Source: a virus. From it: DNA of 46,869 bases. The notes beneath the pieces are model-generated. The model had not been told where the DNA came from, ran no database searches, and worked only from the letters and a program-made list of their open reading frames with translations. The position numbers were made by a program, and so were the translations under genes. The DNA lies in the IMG/VR virus record IMGVR_UViG_3300020463_002569, positions 1-46,869 of that record. One strand, given 5' to 3'. Below are positions 25,763 through 33,117 of the stretch, in pieces (within the stretch, counting starts at the first letter, position 1; the number at the start of each line of letters is the position of its first letter).

Positions 25763-26841
25763 TATCCCTCCATACTTGCTACAACATATTTGCCAAACTT
25801 TTCATGAAACTTGTTAAATGATTTCAACTTGCTTGGCTTCATAGGAAGTTTGTATGTGGACAATGCAATTTTGGCACCCATTACTGTTAGTTCAGTATCA
25901 AAGTTGTCCATCATAAAGTTAAGGAAGTGGTCTGCCATTTTATCGAACTCTTTGCTTTGTTCATGCTCTTTTAGTTCATAACACATTGACACTGCCAGTG
26001 AATATTGTCCTGACACTTCGACTTTTTTTGGCATCTTCTTAACTTTGCCGGATAGTATATCTGTTGGATTGGGAAGGTCAGCCGCAATTTTACGATGAGC
26101 CATAAATTTGATGGCTGTGCCTTCCCCAACAGCACCTGCAACCAGATCAGTGAGAGTATTATCCGGCAGGTGTTCTGTTAGTAATTGACTTACAAAAGAC
26201 CAAGTCCTTGGCGTTGCAAACGCCTTAGATGATCCTTTTGGATCAAAGTCATACAAATCATTTTTTGCAAATGTGCAATAACCCACCACATCTGCATGAA
26301 TATTATTAAGTGTTGCCCATTCGAACCAATCATCAAAGTCTACTTTCATTTCAATATGGACAAATCGATTAGAAAGCGGAGCAGGCATTCTGAAAGTCAC
26401 GCCCCTATCAGTTTCCCTATTACCAGCGGCCACAATCGATACGCCTTCAGGCAATGTGTATGCGCCAACTTTTCTATTCAATATAAGTTGATATGCCGCA
26501 GCCTGCACAGCAGGAGGAGCCGCATTTATTTCATCTAAAAATAAAATTGCTTTACTTTTAGGATCAGAAGGCAGTTCAATGGGTGGTGCCCATTCCATTG
26601 CATTTGATTTTGAATTATAGAAAGGGATTCCTTTAATGTCAGTAGGTTCCCATAATGGTAATCTAATATCAATCACTTCACGTGACTGTTCGTCTCCAAT
26701 CTTCTTGACAATATCTGATTTGCCAATACCTGGTGCACCCCAGATCATCACTGGTCTTTTTATATCAATGCAGTGTTGAAGTGCTGTGATAGCCTGCTTT
26801 GGGCCTATTTGTCTTGTAGTTTCTATAGTTTTGTTGCTCAT
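25762..26841 (-). CDS. MoxR-type AAA+ ATPase
   Basis: 359 residues. Walker A GAPGIGKS at residues 35-42, Walker B ILFLDEINAAPP at about 94-105, and a sensor-1-like AAGNRETDRG. The C-terminal region is helical. MoxR ATPases remodel partner proteins with VWA domains and help in metal insertion or complex maturation. A consensus promoter (TTGACA, 16 bases, TATAAT) and an AAGGAG ribosome site precede it, so this two-gene operon is probably expressed early by host RNA polymerase. Earlier phage annotations sometimes name this family cobalt chelatase subunits; I see no reason for that specific function. Confidence 0.85.
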   Translation of the reverse strand: MSNKTIETTRQIGPKQAITALQHCIDIKRPVMIWGAPGIGKSDIVKKIGDEQSREVIDIRLPLWEPTDIKGIPFYNSKSNAMEWAPPIELPSDPKSKAILFLDEINAAPPAVQAAAYQLILNRKVGAYTLPEGVSIVAAGNRETDRGVTFRMPAPLSNRFVHIEMKVDFDDWFEWATLNNIHADVVGYCTFAKNDLYDFDPKGSSKAFATPRTWSFVSQLLTEHLPDNTLTDLVAGAVGEGTAIKFMAHRKIAADLPNPTDILSGKVKKMPKKVEVSGQYSLAVSMCYELKEHEQSKEFDKMADHFLNFMMDNFDTELTVMGAKIALSTYKLPMKPSKLKSFNKFHEKFGKYVVASMEG

Positions 26842-26866
26842 CTTTATATACTCTCCTTATGTCTTT

Positions 26867-26894
26867 ATTATAAAGCCACATGGTATTATGTCAA
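26867..26894 (-). promoter_or_regulatory. Consensus sigma70-type promoter
   Basis: On the - strand TTGACA (26894-26889), 16-base spacer, TATAAT (26872-26867). Transcription would start near 26860, giving a leader of about 19 bases with AAGGAG (26858-26853) before the ATG at 26841. Both boxes are perfect consensus. Confidence 0.75.
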
Positions 26895-26909
26895 CCAGCA
26901 CAAAAGCCG

Positions 26910-27254
26910 CTATAATTGGAAGTTTTTTAGATCACCATCCAGTAATTGTAGCATCACTGCTGGTTGTTCAGAAAACATAAACACATATGTTCTTTTGCCA
27001 TTTATGTAGTAAGGAGCAGGGCAGTTGCGGTCCAAATTCAAAAGTGCCTTCATAGTAATTTTGGATGAAATTTTGATTTTGTACCATTTGAATTTTGCAT
27101 ATTTCATAAGATGGTATCCTTTATAGTTTAATTGAAAGTGACTGTCTTCATGTTTAAAGTTCCTAAACATTATTTTGATTGTTTTTTCAGTGCTAGTTGT
27201 GAGATCACACTGTTGTTTTATTAGTTCTGCAAGTCTAGATTTAGTTAGTTTCAT
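26910..27254 (-). CDS. Small conserved phage protein, unknown function
   Basis: 114 residues, strongly basic. N-terminal helix (LTKSRLAELIKQQC), a central basic, aromatic stretch (YHLMKYAKFKWYKIKISSK, about residues 47-65) and a C-terminal strand-rich part. Could bind nucleic acid through the basic face, but no named domain is recognised. It overlaps the upstream gene by 14 bases and belongs to a run of small genes downstream of RNase H. Confidence 0.5.
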   Translation of the reverse strand: MKLTKSRLAELIKQQCDLTTSTEKTIKIMFRNFKHEDSHFQLNYKGYHLMKYAKFKWYKIKISSKITMKALLNLDRNCPAPYYINGKRTYVFMFSEQPAVMLQLLDGDLKNFQL

Positions 27255-27537
27255 CTTTCAATTGCTTGCCTTGGCTGAGTTCGTATACAGCAAAATCATT
27301 GCATTTGAACATGGTGTTTAATTTTTGAGCAAGATTGAAAGCATGTCCGGGATTTGAAAAGGAAACTTTTTTATATTTTGGTCCAGGATAGTTTGATATA
27401 ATAGAAGATGATTTAAGATTAATTGGATTACCTTTGTGAAATACAGCCCATATTGCTGTTGACTCTAACACCTCCTCCATCTTATAGGATTTTTTGTTGG
27501 TGTACTGTAAAAGTATCTTTGGTTTTGGTCTACTCAT
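27241..27537 (-). CDS. Small conserved phage protein, unknown function
   Basis: 98 residues, basic N-terminus (MSRPKPKILLQYTNKKSYK), a central IWAVFHKGNPINLKS and a conserved-looking YPGPKYKKVSFSNPGHAFNL (about residues 50-69). I associate this pattern with hypothetical proteins of T4-like cyanophages. No catalytic residues recognised. A TAAATA box lies about eight bases before the ATG on the - strand, so it might also be read by the late system. Confidence 0.55.
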   Translation of the reverse strand: MSRPKPKILLQYTNKKSYKMEEVLESTAIWAVFHKGNPINLKSSSIISNYPGPKYKKVSFSNPGHAFNLAQKLNTMFKCNDFAVYELSQGKQLKDETN

Positions 27538-27559
27538 TATATGAGTATTTATCTGAATT

Positions 27560-27781
27560 TTATATCGAAAAATGCTGTTTTAAATGTTGATATGTGCCAA
27601 TGACTTTTCCATCTAAAACAATTTGCGGCATAGACCTTGCGCCGGGCACAGACTCCCACAGTTGTTCGGTTGTCCATCCATTGCCAAGATTTCTTTCTTC
27701 AAATTCTATGTTTTTTTCCTTCAATAAAGTTTTTGCCATGTCGCAAAATGTACAACCTGGCTTTGTCCATACTATATTCAT
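27560..27781 (-). CDS. grx: Glutaredoxin
   Basis: 73 residues, a minimal thioredoxin-fold protein. The redox motif is CTFC (Cys10, Cys13) after MNIVWTKPG, and RSMPQIVLDGKVIG holds the cis-Pro and glutathione-binding strand. It probably reduces ribonucleotide reductase or other disulphides during phage DNA synthesis, as T4 NrdC does. No ribonucleotide reductase gene is in the window. The ATG overlaps the upstream stop by four bases. Confidence 0.9.
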   Translation of the reverse strand: MNIVWTKPGCTFCDMAKTLLKEKNIEFEERNLGNGWTTEQLWESVPGARSMPQIVLDGKVIGTYQHLKQHFSI

Positions 27782-27996
27782 TTAAAATTTCCTCCGTCCA
27801 TACTTATATCGGATGATTGGCCGCTTCGTCTACTGGTGATTTCAACATAATGAATAAGAAGTGTGGTAAGTGCATTGCGGACACGTTTAGCGTGTTCAAT
27901 ATCAATTTTTATTTCTCGTTGTTGTGAGTTGTCGGCTCGATTGATTACATCAATAAAGTTTTTTAAATGTAAGGTGTCATTAACTTTTGTGGACAT
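27778..27996 (-). CDS. Small hypothetical protein
   Basis: 72 residues from the ATG at 27996; an upstream in-frame ATG at 28020 would extend it eight residues into the preceding gene. Mostly helical (KIDIEHAKRVRNALTTLLIHYVEI, about residues 31-54) with a Ser/Gly/Asp-rich tail. Possibly a small dimeric binding protein; nothing more can be read. It is coupled to glutaredoxin downstream by a four-base overlap. Confidence 0.5.
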   Translation of the reverse strand: MSTKVNDTLHLKNFIDVINRADNSQQREIKIDIEHAKRVRNALTTLLIHYVEITSRRSGQSSDISMDGGNFK

Positions 27997-28489
27997 CTGA
28001 AAATACTTTCCTTTGTTCAATCACAGTTTTGAATGGACCTTTGTATTCATTGTGTGCAATGGTGCTAAGTTTTGGACAAAATCCTTTTACCCAACCTTTT
28101 GGAAATTTTACACAGTAATAGCCTGCCGCATACATGTTATTAGAATTTTTTGATTTAGAATACAATGGCAGTTTGTGTTGCACATCATACACAGCATTAT
28201 ATGGCACATGCTTTGTTGGATATCCATAGCATTCTTTATCCACTACCACATCTTCTTTAACTTCTGATATGTCCGTTTGTCTAAACAATCCAAAATGTTC
28301 TTCTATTTCATCAAGTGTTAAAGTTGATACTGAAGAGTCAGAGCCAGTAACAATAAATTGATTTATATCATGCCTCTGAATTGTGCCAATTCTGGATCCG
28401 TTGTGTTCGATAATCCAGAATCTATCAGGCAGTAATTGTTTGGTCTTGATAGAGTCTGGCATTGAAAGGTTCTGCATAAAATTTAACAT
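27980..28489 (-). CDS. Conserved phage protein, unknown function
   Basis: 169 residues. The N-terminal part reads as a beta barrel-like stretch (RFWIIEHNGSRIGTIQRHD), and the C-terminal half carries a conserved-looking block YGYPTKHVPYNAVYDVQHKL followed by LYSKSKNSNNMYAAGYYCVK. I link this block to hypothetical proteins near RNase H in marine T4-like phages. It overlaps RNase H by 65 bases from the first ATG; internal ATGs at 28477 and 28462 would shorten the overlap. Confidence 0.55.
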   Translation of the reverse strand: MLNFMQNLSMPDSIKTKQLLPDRFWIIEHNGSRIGTIQRHDINQFIVTGSDSSVSTLTLDEIEEHFGLFRQTDISEVKEDVVVDKECYGYPTKHVPYNAVYDVQHKLPLYSKSKNSNNMYAAGYYCVKFPKGWVKGFCPKLSTIAHNEYKGPFKTVIEQRKVFSDVHKS

Positions 28490-29435
28490 TGTCTCTTATC
28501 CTCACTAGTTCATGTTTATTACAAAATTTTAACAGATGAATACCAACATTTGCAACCTTTTTTGGATCATCAGTTGCGTCAGCGATTGTTTCTGCAATAA
28601 TTTTTTTGATATGATCAGGCTGTTGTGCAAGATCAATTAATTGTTGGTTCGTTGTATATTCATCACGCACTATTCTTTCTTTGCCATCATGATCAACCCA
28701 CCTAGTCAGCATCATGTTGTTCCAAATAAATCCTTGGTTTTTTCTGTCCACAAATGCTTCCTTAAGTTTAGTAGTGCGAACTTTTGGAAAGGCTGAAAAC
28801 ACGTTGTCTGATGAATCACCTCGCATACACTTTTCAAATAACAACCATTCTGGATCAGGAGGCAATTTTGCCTCTTTTGTTTTTTTGTCTATTATTTCAT
28901 TGTTTTTATCGTCATAGAAGCCATTTATTGTAATAAGTGTGTCTGTAATGCCATTGTATTGACTTACATTATCAGATAACAATTGATAAAAATCAGAATC
29001 AGAAGAAACAATTACATGTTTATCATTTGGGTGTGAATGTACCCAACCGGCGATAAGATCATCTGCTTCTAATTCTTGATGTCTAAGAGTAGTGCAATTT
29101 GTTTTTTCTTCTACAAAACTTTTTAGTTCATCGAAAGTTTCCCAAAATATTTTATCTGCTTCTTGTTCAGATGGCGACATGGCATCTCTTGTTTCTTTTC
29201 TATTTTGCTTGTACTTAGGATAAAAGTCTTTTCGCCAAGATCGTCCTTCGAAACAAAACACAACATGATCCGCTTTGAATCTTTCATAACACTTTTTTAC
29301 TGAGTTCATACAGATATGCAAAGCTAGGCCAGTTTTTGTATAGATGTCATCTCCTCTAACAACATGCCTTGCACGAAAAAATGTATTTGCTGAATCGAAC
29401 AGCAAATATGTTTTAGGAGATTTCTGTTTTTCCAT
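28425..29435 (-). CDS. rnh: T4 RNase H-like 5'-3' flap nuclease
   Basis: 336 residues; T4 RNase H has 305. FEN/5'-nuclease motifs are present in order: LLFDSANTFFRAR near the N-terminus, VVFCFEGRSWRKDFYPKYK, ELEADDLIAGWVH, VIVSSDSDFYQLL and MRGDSSDNV, giving the acidic residues that bind two metal ions. In T4 the enzyme removes RNA primers and flaps during lagging-strand synthesis, aided by the single-strand binding protein and clamp. It lies among small conserved genes on the replication strand, in line with DNA polymerase and clamp further right. Confidence 0.9.
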   Translation of the reverse strand: MEKQKSPKTYLLFDSANTFFRARHVVRGDDIYTKTGLALHICMNSVKKCYERFKADHVVFCFEGRSWRKDFYPKYKQNRKETRDAMSPSEQEADKIFWETFDELKSFVEEKTNCTTLRHQELEADDLIAGWVHSHPNDKHVIVSSDSDFYQLLSDNVSQYNGITDTLITINGFYDDKNNEIIDKKTKEAKLPPDPEWLLFEKCMRGDSSDNVFSAFPKVRTTKLKEAFVDRKNQGFIWNNMMLTRWVDHDGKERIVRDEYTTNQQLIDLAQQPDHIKKIIAETIADATDDPKKVANVGIHLLKFCNKHELVRIRDNVKFYAEPFNARLYQDQTITA

Positions 29436-29751
29436 CTTCTCTTTTTGTTTCTTTTATAATTTGATTGTCATTTGCCATTGGAGTTTCTTCAGTGGCTATA
29501 GTGTTACACAACACTGAAAACCAATGATCAACAACTTCCTCATCTGTGTTGCCAGAAAATCCATGTGTTTTAAGGTTGTTTACAAAATGAACATTCCAAT
29601 CTAATTCAAAATAGCCATACTTTGGATTTTTTGGATCAACATTAGTGTCTAACACTTTTATATAAGGATCACCAGCCTCAGTGGCTATGTCCTTAGCAGT
29701 TTTTTCTACTGTCTGCTTTTTGTTGAATATATTTTTTATTTTATCAAGCAT
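29413..29751 (-). CDS. Conserved phage protein, unknown function
   Basis: 112 residues from the ATG at 29751. This start is chosen because TTGACA, a 17-base spacer, TATACT and six bases lie exactly in front of it, and because the longer form from 29796 would overlap a small membrane-protein gene in another frame. The N-terminus (MLDKIKNIFNKKQT) is basic; the middle holds YGYFELDWNVHFVNNL followed by KTHGFSGNTDEEVVDHWFS, which looks conserved. It overlaps RNase H by 23 bases. Function unknown. Confidence 0.55.
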   Translation of the reverse strand: MLDKIKNIFNKKQTVEKTAKDIATEAGDPYIKVLDTNVDPKNPKYGYFELDWNVHFVNNLKTHGFSGNTDEEVVDHWFSVLCNTIATEETPMANDNQIIKETKREDGKTEIS

Positions 29752-29855
29752 ACTAAGAGTATAACACCTATACCAATTATTGTCAAATAGCGCCATGGTA
29801 TTAATTTTTTTGTTTGTTTGGGGAGTTCGAAGTTTCTTTTGGAGAATACTCTCAT
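29736..29855 (-). CDS. Small membrane protein (39 residues)
   Basis: A short gene that starts ATGA, overlapping the epimerase stop, and ends 16 bases inside the next gene. The first 20 residues are strongly basic (KRNFELPKQTKK), then TIIGIGVILLVCLI forms one hydrophobic segment of about 14 residues followed by a terminal Lys. This fits a single-span inner-membrane miniprotein with a cytoplasmic N-terminus. It fills what would otherwise be a gap and has translational coupling at both ends. Not confirmed by homology. Confidence 0.45.
   Translation of the reverse strand: MRVFSKRNFELPKQTKKLIPWRYLTIIGIGVILLVCLIK
29758..29786 (-). promoter_or_regulatory. Sigma70-type promoter giving a leaderless transcript
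   Basis: On the - strand TTGACA (29786-29781), 17-base spacer, TATACT (29763-29758), then six bases and ATG at 29751. It lies inside the small membrane-protein gene, so RNase H and its downstream genes can be expressed separately from the epimerase operon. Confidence 0.6.
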
Positions 29856-30766
29856 TTCAATTTATCCTTCCATAGTTGTATGGTTTTGTCTAATCCTTGT
29901 TCGATGTCTACTTTAGGAGTCCAATTATACAATAGTTCTGTCATTTTATTGCCACTGTTCAACCAATATATTTCGCCATCCCGCTTTGGTTGTTTATTCC
30001 AATTGATTGTTCCATGCCATTGTAATTTTTTTGCTATTATATTTGCATAATCTTTGATCTGAATAGCATTGTCAGGGCCAACTGTAATAATGGCTCCTAT
30101 GGCCTTTTCAGGGTTGGATATTATTTTTAACCAAATATCTATTAGATCATCCACATGAAGAAAATTTCTATAAGGCTCTGCATATCCCATGTCAATACTA
30201 TCTTTGTTGGCTAGCATTCTGGTTATAATAGCTTCTGTGACAAAGAAGTCGTTTTGTTTTCTGCCATATGTGTTGGTTTGTCTGATGATAGTATATGGCA
30301 AGCCATAAGATCTTGAAGCATATTCTAAATATTTTTCACAAGCATATTTTGCCACGGCGTATGGTGCATTAGGATGTGGTATAGTGTTATGATCAAAAAC
30401 TTGTCTTTGTGTATATGTGCCTGTTGTTTTTATTTCTTCACTTATTGGTTGCCATCCATATACCTCCATTGTACTTGCAAATAGAAAACTTTTTAGCTTA
30501 GTACATTTTTTTGTAGCTTCGATCAAATTAATAGTGCCAAGATAATTGACTTCACTAAAACTTATTTGTTCATAGAAACTTTTTTCAACTTCTGTTCTTG
30601 CCGCTAAATGCACAATTAGGTCTGGATTTATCATTGCAACTTCTTGTTTGACTTTGTCATAATCTAGTAGATTGCTTTTTAGGTGATGCACTTGCCAATA
30701 ATTTTCTAATATTGGAGTAAGATCACTTCCTATAAAACCACTGCTTCCTGTAAGTAAAATCTTCAT
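29852..30766 (-). CDS. NAD-dependent sugar epimerase/dehydratase
   Basis: 304 residues of the extended SDR family. TGSSGFIGSDL (residues 6-16) binds NAD, LIVHLAARTEVEKS is the cofactor-pocket strand, FASTMEVYG holds the catalytic Ser or Thr, and PYAVAKYACEKY the YxxxK pair. GDP/UDP-sugar epimerases, dehydratases and reductases share this layout. It overlaps the DUF2237 gene by four bases and lies in the operon with QueE and DegT-like genes. It is not a close copy of the epimerase at 22468-23391, so two different sugar steps are likely. Confidence 0.8.
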   Translation of the reverse strand: MKILLTGSSGFIGSDLTPILENYWQVHHLKSNLLDYDKVKQEVAMINPDLIVHLAARTEVEKSFYEQISFSEVNYLGTINLIEATKKCTKLKSFLFASTMEVYGWQPISEEIKTTGTYTQRQVFDHNTIPHPNAPYAVAKYACEKYLEYASRSYGLPYTIIRQTNTYGRKQNDFFVTEAIITRMLANKDSIDMGYAEPYRNFLHVDDLIDIWLKIISNPEKAIGAIITVGPDNAIQIKDYANIIAKKLQWHGTINWNKQPKRDGEIYWLNSGNKMTELLYNWTPKVDIEQGLDKTIQLWKDKLK

Positions 30767-31122
30767 GTGCCTATTGCATACTTTTTGAGTGTGTCTATCG
30801 ATAATAATTTTAGTGTGCTTTGATGCGTCTTATCAAGATATATTGGTGGAGCCTTATCAGCATCAACGGCTCTAGCAAACCAACTTGCACATATGCACCA
30901 GGAATCACCATCCTTCAATCCAGGAAATCCATATTCAGGCATGGGTGTTATCAAATCGTTGCCTAACGACTTACACCATTCTAAAAATTCTGTGGTTACT
31001 TTGGCACATACTGTATGAGTGCCATGATCATTTTCATCTGTGTTACAACAACCATCTCTTAACCACCCTGTAAGTGGATCAAGTGAGCATGGCTCTAATT
31101 TATTTCCTAATACATTTAACAT
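30763..31122 (-). CDS. DUF2237 family protein
   Basis: 119 residues, nearly the whole length of the DUF2237 (COG3651) family: LNVLGNKLEPCS, PLTGWLRDGCCNT, HTVCAKVTTEFLEW, GNDLITPMPEYGFPGLKDGDSWCICASWF and APPIYLDKTH in order. The Cys pattern (CCNT, VCA, CIC) suggests metal binding. Biochemical function is unknown in bacteria. It lies two bases downstream of QueE and overlaps the epimerase, so it may be linked to modified-base or sugar metabolism. Confidence 0.85.
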   Translation of the reverse strand: MLNVLGNKLEPCSLDPLTGWLRDGCCNTDENDHGTHTVCAKVTTEFLEWCKSLGNDLITPMPEYGFPGLKDGDSWCICASWFARAVDADKAPPIYLDKTHQSTLKLLSIDTLKKYAIGT

Positions 31123-31123
31123 A

Positions 31124-32020
31124 TTATGTTCCTATGGCGTTGCCAAACAGGTATACATGTACTCTAGCCGCCACATTGTAACCACGTTGAAATGCACGTT
31201 TGGCCACAGCACCAGCAGAATCTTTTTGTTCTTCTTCCCTTGCGCCAACAGGCATTACCCACACTGGCCAATCAACTCCTGCACTTTTAAATTTTGCAAT
31301 TGCTTCCTCCATTTCATCCCATTGTTCATTTTTATGTCCACACACAAATTTTAGTTGTCCTGTTTTGGATAGATCATAGTATTCTGCTACGATCTCAGGC
31401 TTGATTGCCTTTTCAGATTTTTCTCCTGACACAGAGTAAAGTTTTGGACTAACACTAAAAAATATTTCTGTGTCTATTCTGTTGGCCCAATCAATGAATG
31501 GCTGTCTCAACTTTTGTGTGCCATTTGTTTCGAATGTCATTGATGATGGAAGATTGTTTTGTTTTTCCAGTTCTTCATATATGCCTATAGTGGCTGTCTG
31601 TCCGGTCACCATCAAAGGCTCACCACCTGTAACGCACAGATGTTGTCTTTGGTTTGTCACAGGATGCAGAAACAACCCATCTGGATTGGAGTCTGTTTTT
31701 AAGATATCAACTATCTTGTTGGCTAATACAGTTGGAGTTTCTTGACCCATAAGATGTTTGTATTTTTTTGCCCATGTGTAAGATGAATCACAGCCTTTGT
31801 CCCACACAGGCAAGTCTTCTACTTTTTTTACTTGTGATACATCATATGATTCAAATGGCAGTTCATATGTGCTGGGATCACTTGGATCAATCTGCCCAAA
31901 ACCATTACACTGCAAATTACAAAGGAAAAATCTTATCCATGCTGTTGGCACGCCAGTGTAGTGTCCTTCACCTTGTATGCTGTGAAATATTTCAGAATAG
32001 TAGTACCTTTTCTCATCCAT
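31124..32020 (-). CDS. queE: QueE, 7-carboxy-7-deazaguanine synthase (radical SAM)
   Basis: 298 residues; bacterial QueE is usually 210-250. IFHSIQGEGHYTGVPTAWIR is the family N-terminus and CVTGGEPLMV the SAM-binding strand. The cluster Cys are Cys34 and Cys38 (CNLQC) and Cys77 (KGCDSSYTW), separated by an insertion of about 38 residues instead of the usual short loop. The enzyme rearranges 6-carboxytetrahydropterin to 7-carboxy-7-deazaguanine (CDG). It follows its own promoter (TTGACA, 17, TAAAAT). With FolE, a QueD-like protein and DpdA in the window it forms a nearly complete route to deazaguanine in DNA. Confidence 0.9.
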   Translation of the reverse strand: MDEKRYYYSEIFHSIQGEGHYTGVPTAWIRFFLCNLQCNGFGQIDPSDPSTYELPFESYDVSQVKKVEDLPVWDKGCDSSYTWAKKYKHLMGQETPTVLANKIVDILKTDSNPDGLFLHPVTNQRQHLCVTGGEPLMVTGQTATIGIYEELEKQNNLPSSMTFETNGTQKLRQPFIDWANRIDTEIFFSVSPKLYSVSGEKSEKAIKPEIVAEYYDLSKTGQLKFVCGHKNEQWDEMEEAIAKFKSAGVDWPVWVMPVGAREEEQKDSAGAVAKRAFQRGYNVAARVHVYLFGNAIGT

Positions 32021-32028
32021 ATCGTTGT

Positions 32029-32057
32029 ATTTTATAACATGTATTTAGATTTGTCAA
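32029..32057 (-). promoter_or_regulatory. Sigma70-type promoter before queE
   Basis: On the - strand TTGACA (32057-32052), 17-base spacer, TAAAAT (32034-32029), eight bases before the ATG at 32020. No ribosome binding site fits between, so the queE transcript would have almost no leader. Confidence 0.55.
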
Positions 32058-32064
32058 AACACAT

Positions 32065-32649
32065 TTAAATTATGCATATATTCCTACAGTCAGGATAGTC
32101 ATATTTTATAGGTGCATGACTGTTGTTTTTAATATATCGCTCCAATTTTAAATTAATTTGTTTTGCATGTTCAAATGGCATATTATAGTGAAAAGCTAAA
32201 CCAAACTGTTTTTGTTTTTCCCAAGGCACAACTTGTAGATCTCTTCCATCGTTGCACATTTTCTTTAATTCTATATAATCATTATAATTGTCTAGAAGTA
32301 TTGCGCCACCACGTTTGTTATCGACTGGTTTGGTATGTCCAAAACTTAAACATTGCATTTGTCCTTTCCTAAACATGTTAGGGGATAAAAGCCTTGCAGA
32401 ATCCCATATATTGGTATTACCTAAGTTGTATTCACCCATCCATTGTTCATCGGTCAGTGTATAGGGCAATTTAAGTTTTTCCATTACCATTACTACAGAA
32501 AGATATGTAAAAGCAGTCATTGTTATATGCTTAGGTCTTTTAATTCTTAAACACACTTCAATTGCGTGTGTACAACAGTCTGTTAAAACAACAAAAGGAG
32601 CACCAGTAAATTTACTTAATGCTTGTTCTAGGTCAATATGACTTTGCAT
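32065..32649 (-). CDS. Short DegT/DnrJ-type PLP-dependent aminotransferase-like protein
   Basis: 194 residues, about half the length of normal sugar aminotransferases of this family (about 370). The core is kept: the N-terminal VVLTDCCTHAIEVCLR (cofactor phosphate loop), MTAFTYLSVVMVM, IWDSARLL with Asp83 to pair with the pyridine nitrogen, and SFGHTKPVDNKRGGAI with Lys107 in the PLP-lysine position. The C-terminal small domain is missing or much reduced. It may be a minimal enzyme, a partner of another subunit, or a degenerate gene. Full enzymes make amino sugars for surface glycans, which would fit the epimerases and glycosyltransferases here. Confidence 0.7.
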   Translation of the reverse strand: MQSHIDLEQALSKFTGAPFVVLTDCCTHAIEVCLRIKRPKHITMTAFTYLSVVMVMEKLKLPYTLTDEQWMGEYNLGNTNIWDSARLLSPNMFRKGQMQCLSFGHTKPVDNKRGGAILLDNYNDYIELKKMCNDGRDLQVVPWEKQKQFGLAFHYNMPFEHAKQINLKLERYIKNNSHAPIKYDYPDCRNICII

Positions 32650-32655
32650 TATGCA

Positions 32656-33117
32656 TTAATTATTTTCCCAAGGAAAAACAATCCAGCTTGAGTCTTTGCT
32701 TTTATTAATTTTTTTACCATAGTATCCCACATCAAATTCAGATGGTTCATTATCGATCAATACAGCATATTCTGTATATCTTACTCCGCGATCATGCATT
32801 ATTTTTTGTACTTTTTTAAATGTGTGTCCAGTATCATTAATATCGTCAACTATTAAAAATTTATAATGGTCTATCCAATCATCGCCAGTGCCATGTCCCA
32901 CAGGAAAGTCAGGAATCATCTCCTTGGCATGATCTCTTGTAGACAGTGTTATTGGAATCATCGGAATATCCAATTTATGTGATATAATTGTTGCAGGAAT
33001 ACAACCACCTCTCGATACTCCTATTATGTGGGTAAAAAATTTTGGTTCGACCAATTCAGCCAAGTGTGCTGACATACTGTGTATTTGTTTCCAGGTGTAA
33101 TATTTTTTATCAGGCAT
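32656..33117 (-). CDS. Purine-type phosphoribosyltransferase
   Basis: 153 residues from the ATG at 33117, overlapping the guaC stop by eight bases; a TTG two codons upstream is less likely. [17 protein letters not shown] is the PRPP-binding motif of type I phosphoribosyltransferases, and [16 protein letters not shown] is the loop seen in xanthine/guanine and hypoxanthine enzymes. The family joins PRPP to a purine base. Next to GMP reductase and FolE, a salvage role feeding guanine nucleotides is likely; specificity for a 7-deazapurine cannot be excluded. Confidence 0.75.
   Translation of the reverse strand: MPDKKYYTWKQIHSMSAHLAELVEPKFFTHIIGVSRGGCIPATIISHKLDIPMIPITLSTRDHAKEMIPDFPVGHGTGDDWIDHYKFLIVDDINDTGHTFKKVQKIMHDRGVRYTEYAVLIDNEPSEFDVGYYGKKINKSKDSSWIVFPWENN

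Noticed and set aside
25762-26841. Cobalt or magnesium chelatase subunit
   Set aside because: The general MoxR plus VWA layout is shared with chelatases, but no chelatase-specific large subunit or corrin gene is present.
29752-29796. Longer N-terminus for the gene at 29413-29751
   Set aside because: A promoter ends six bases before the internal ATG, and the extra codons overlap a small membrane-protein frame.
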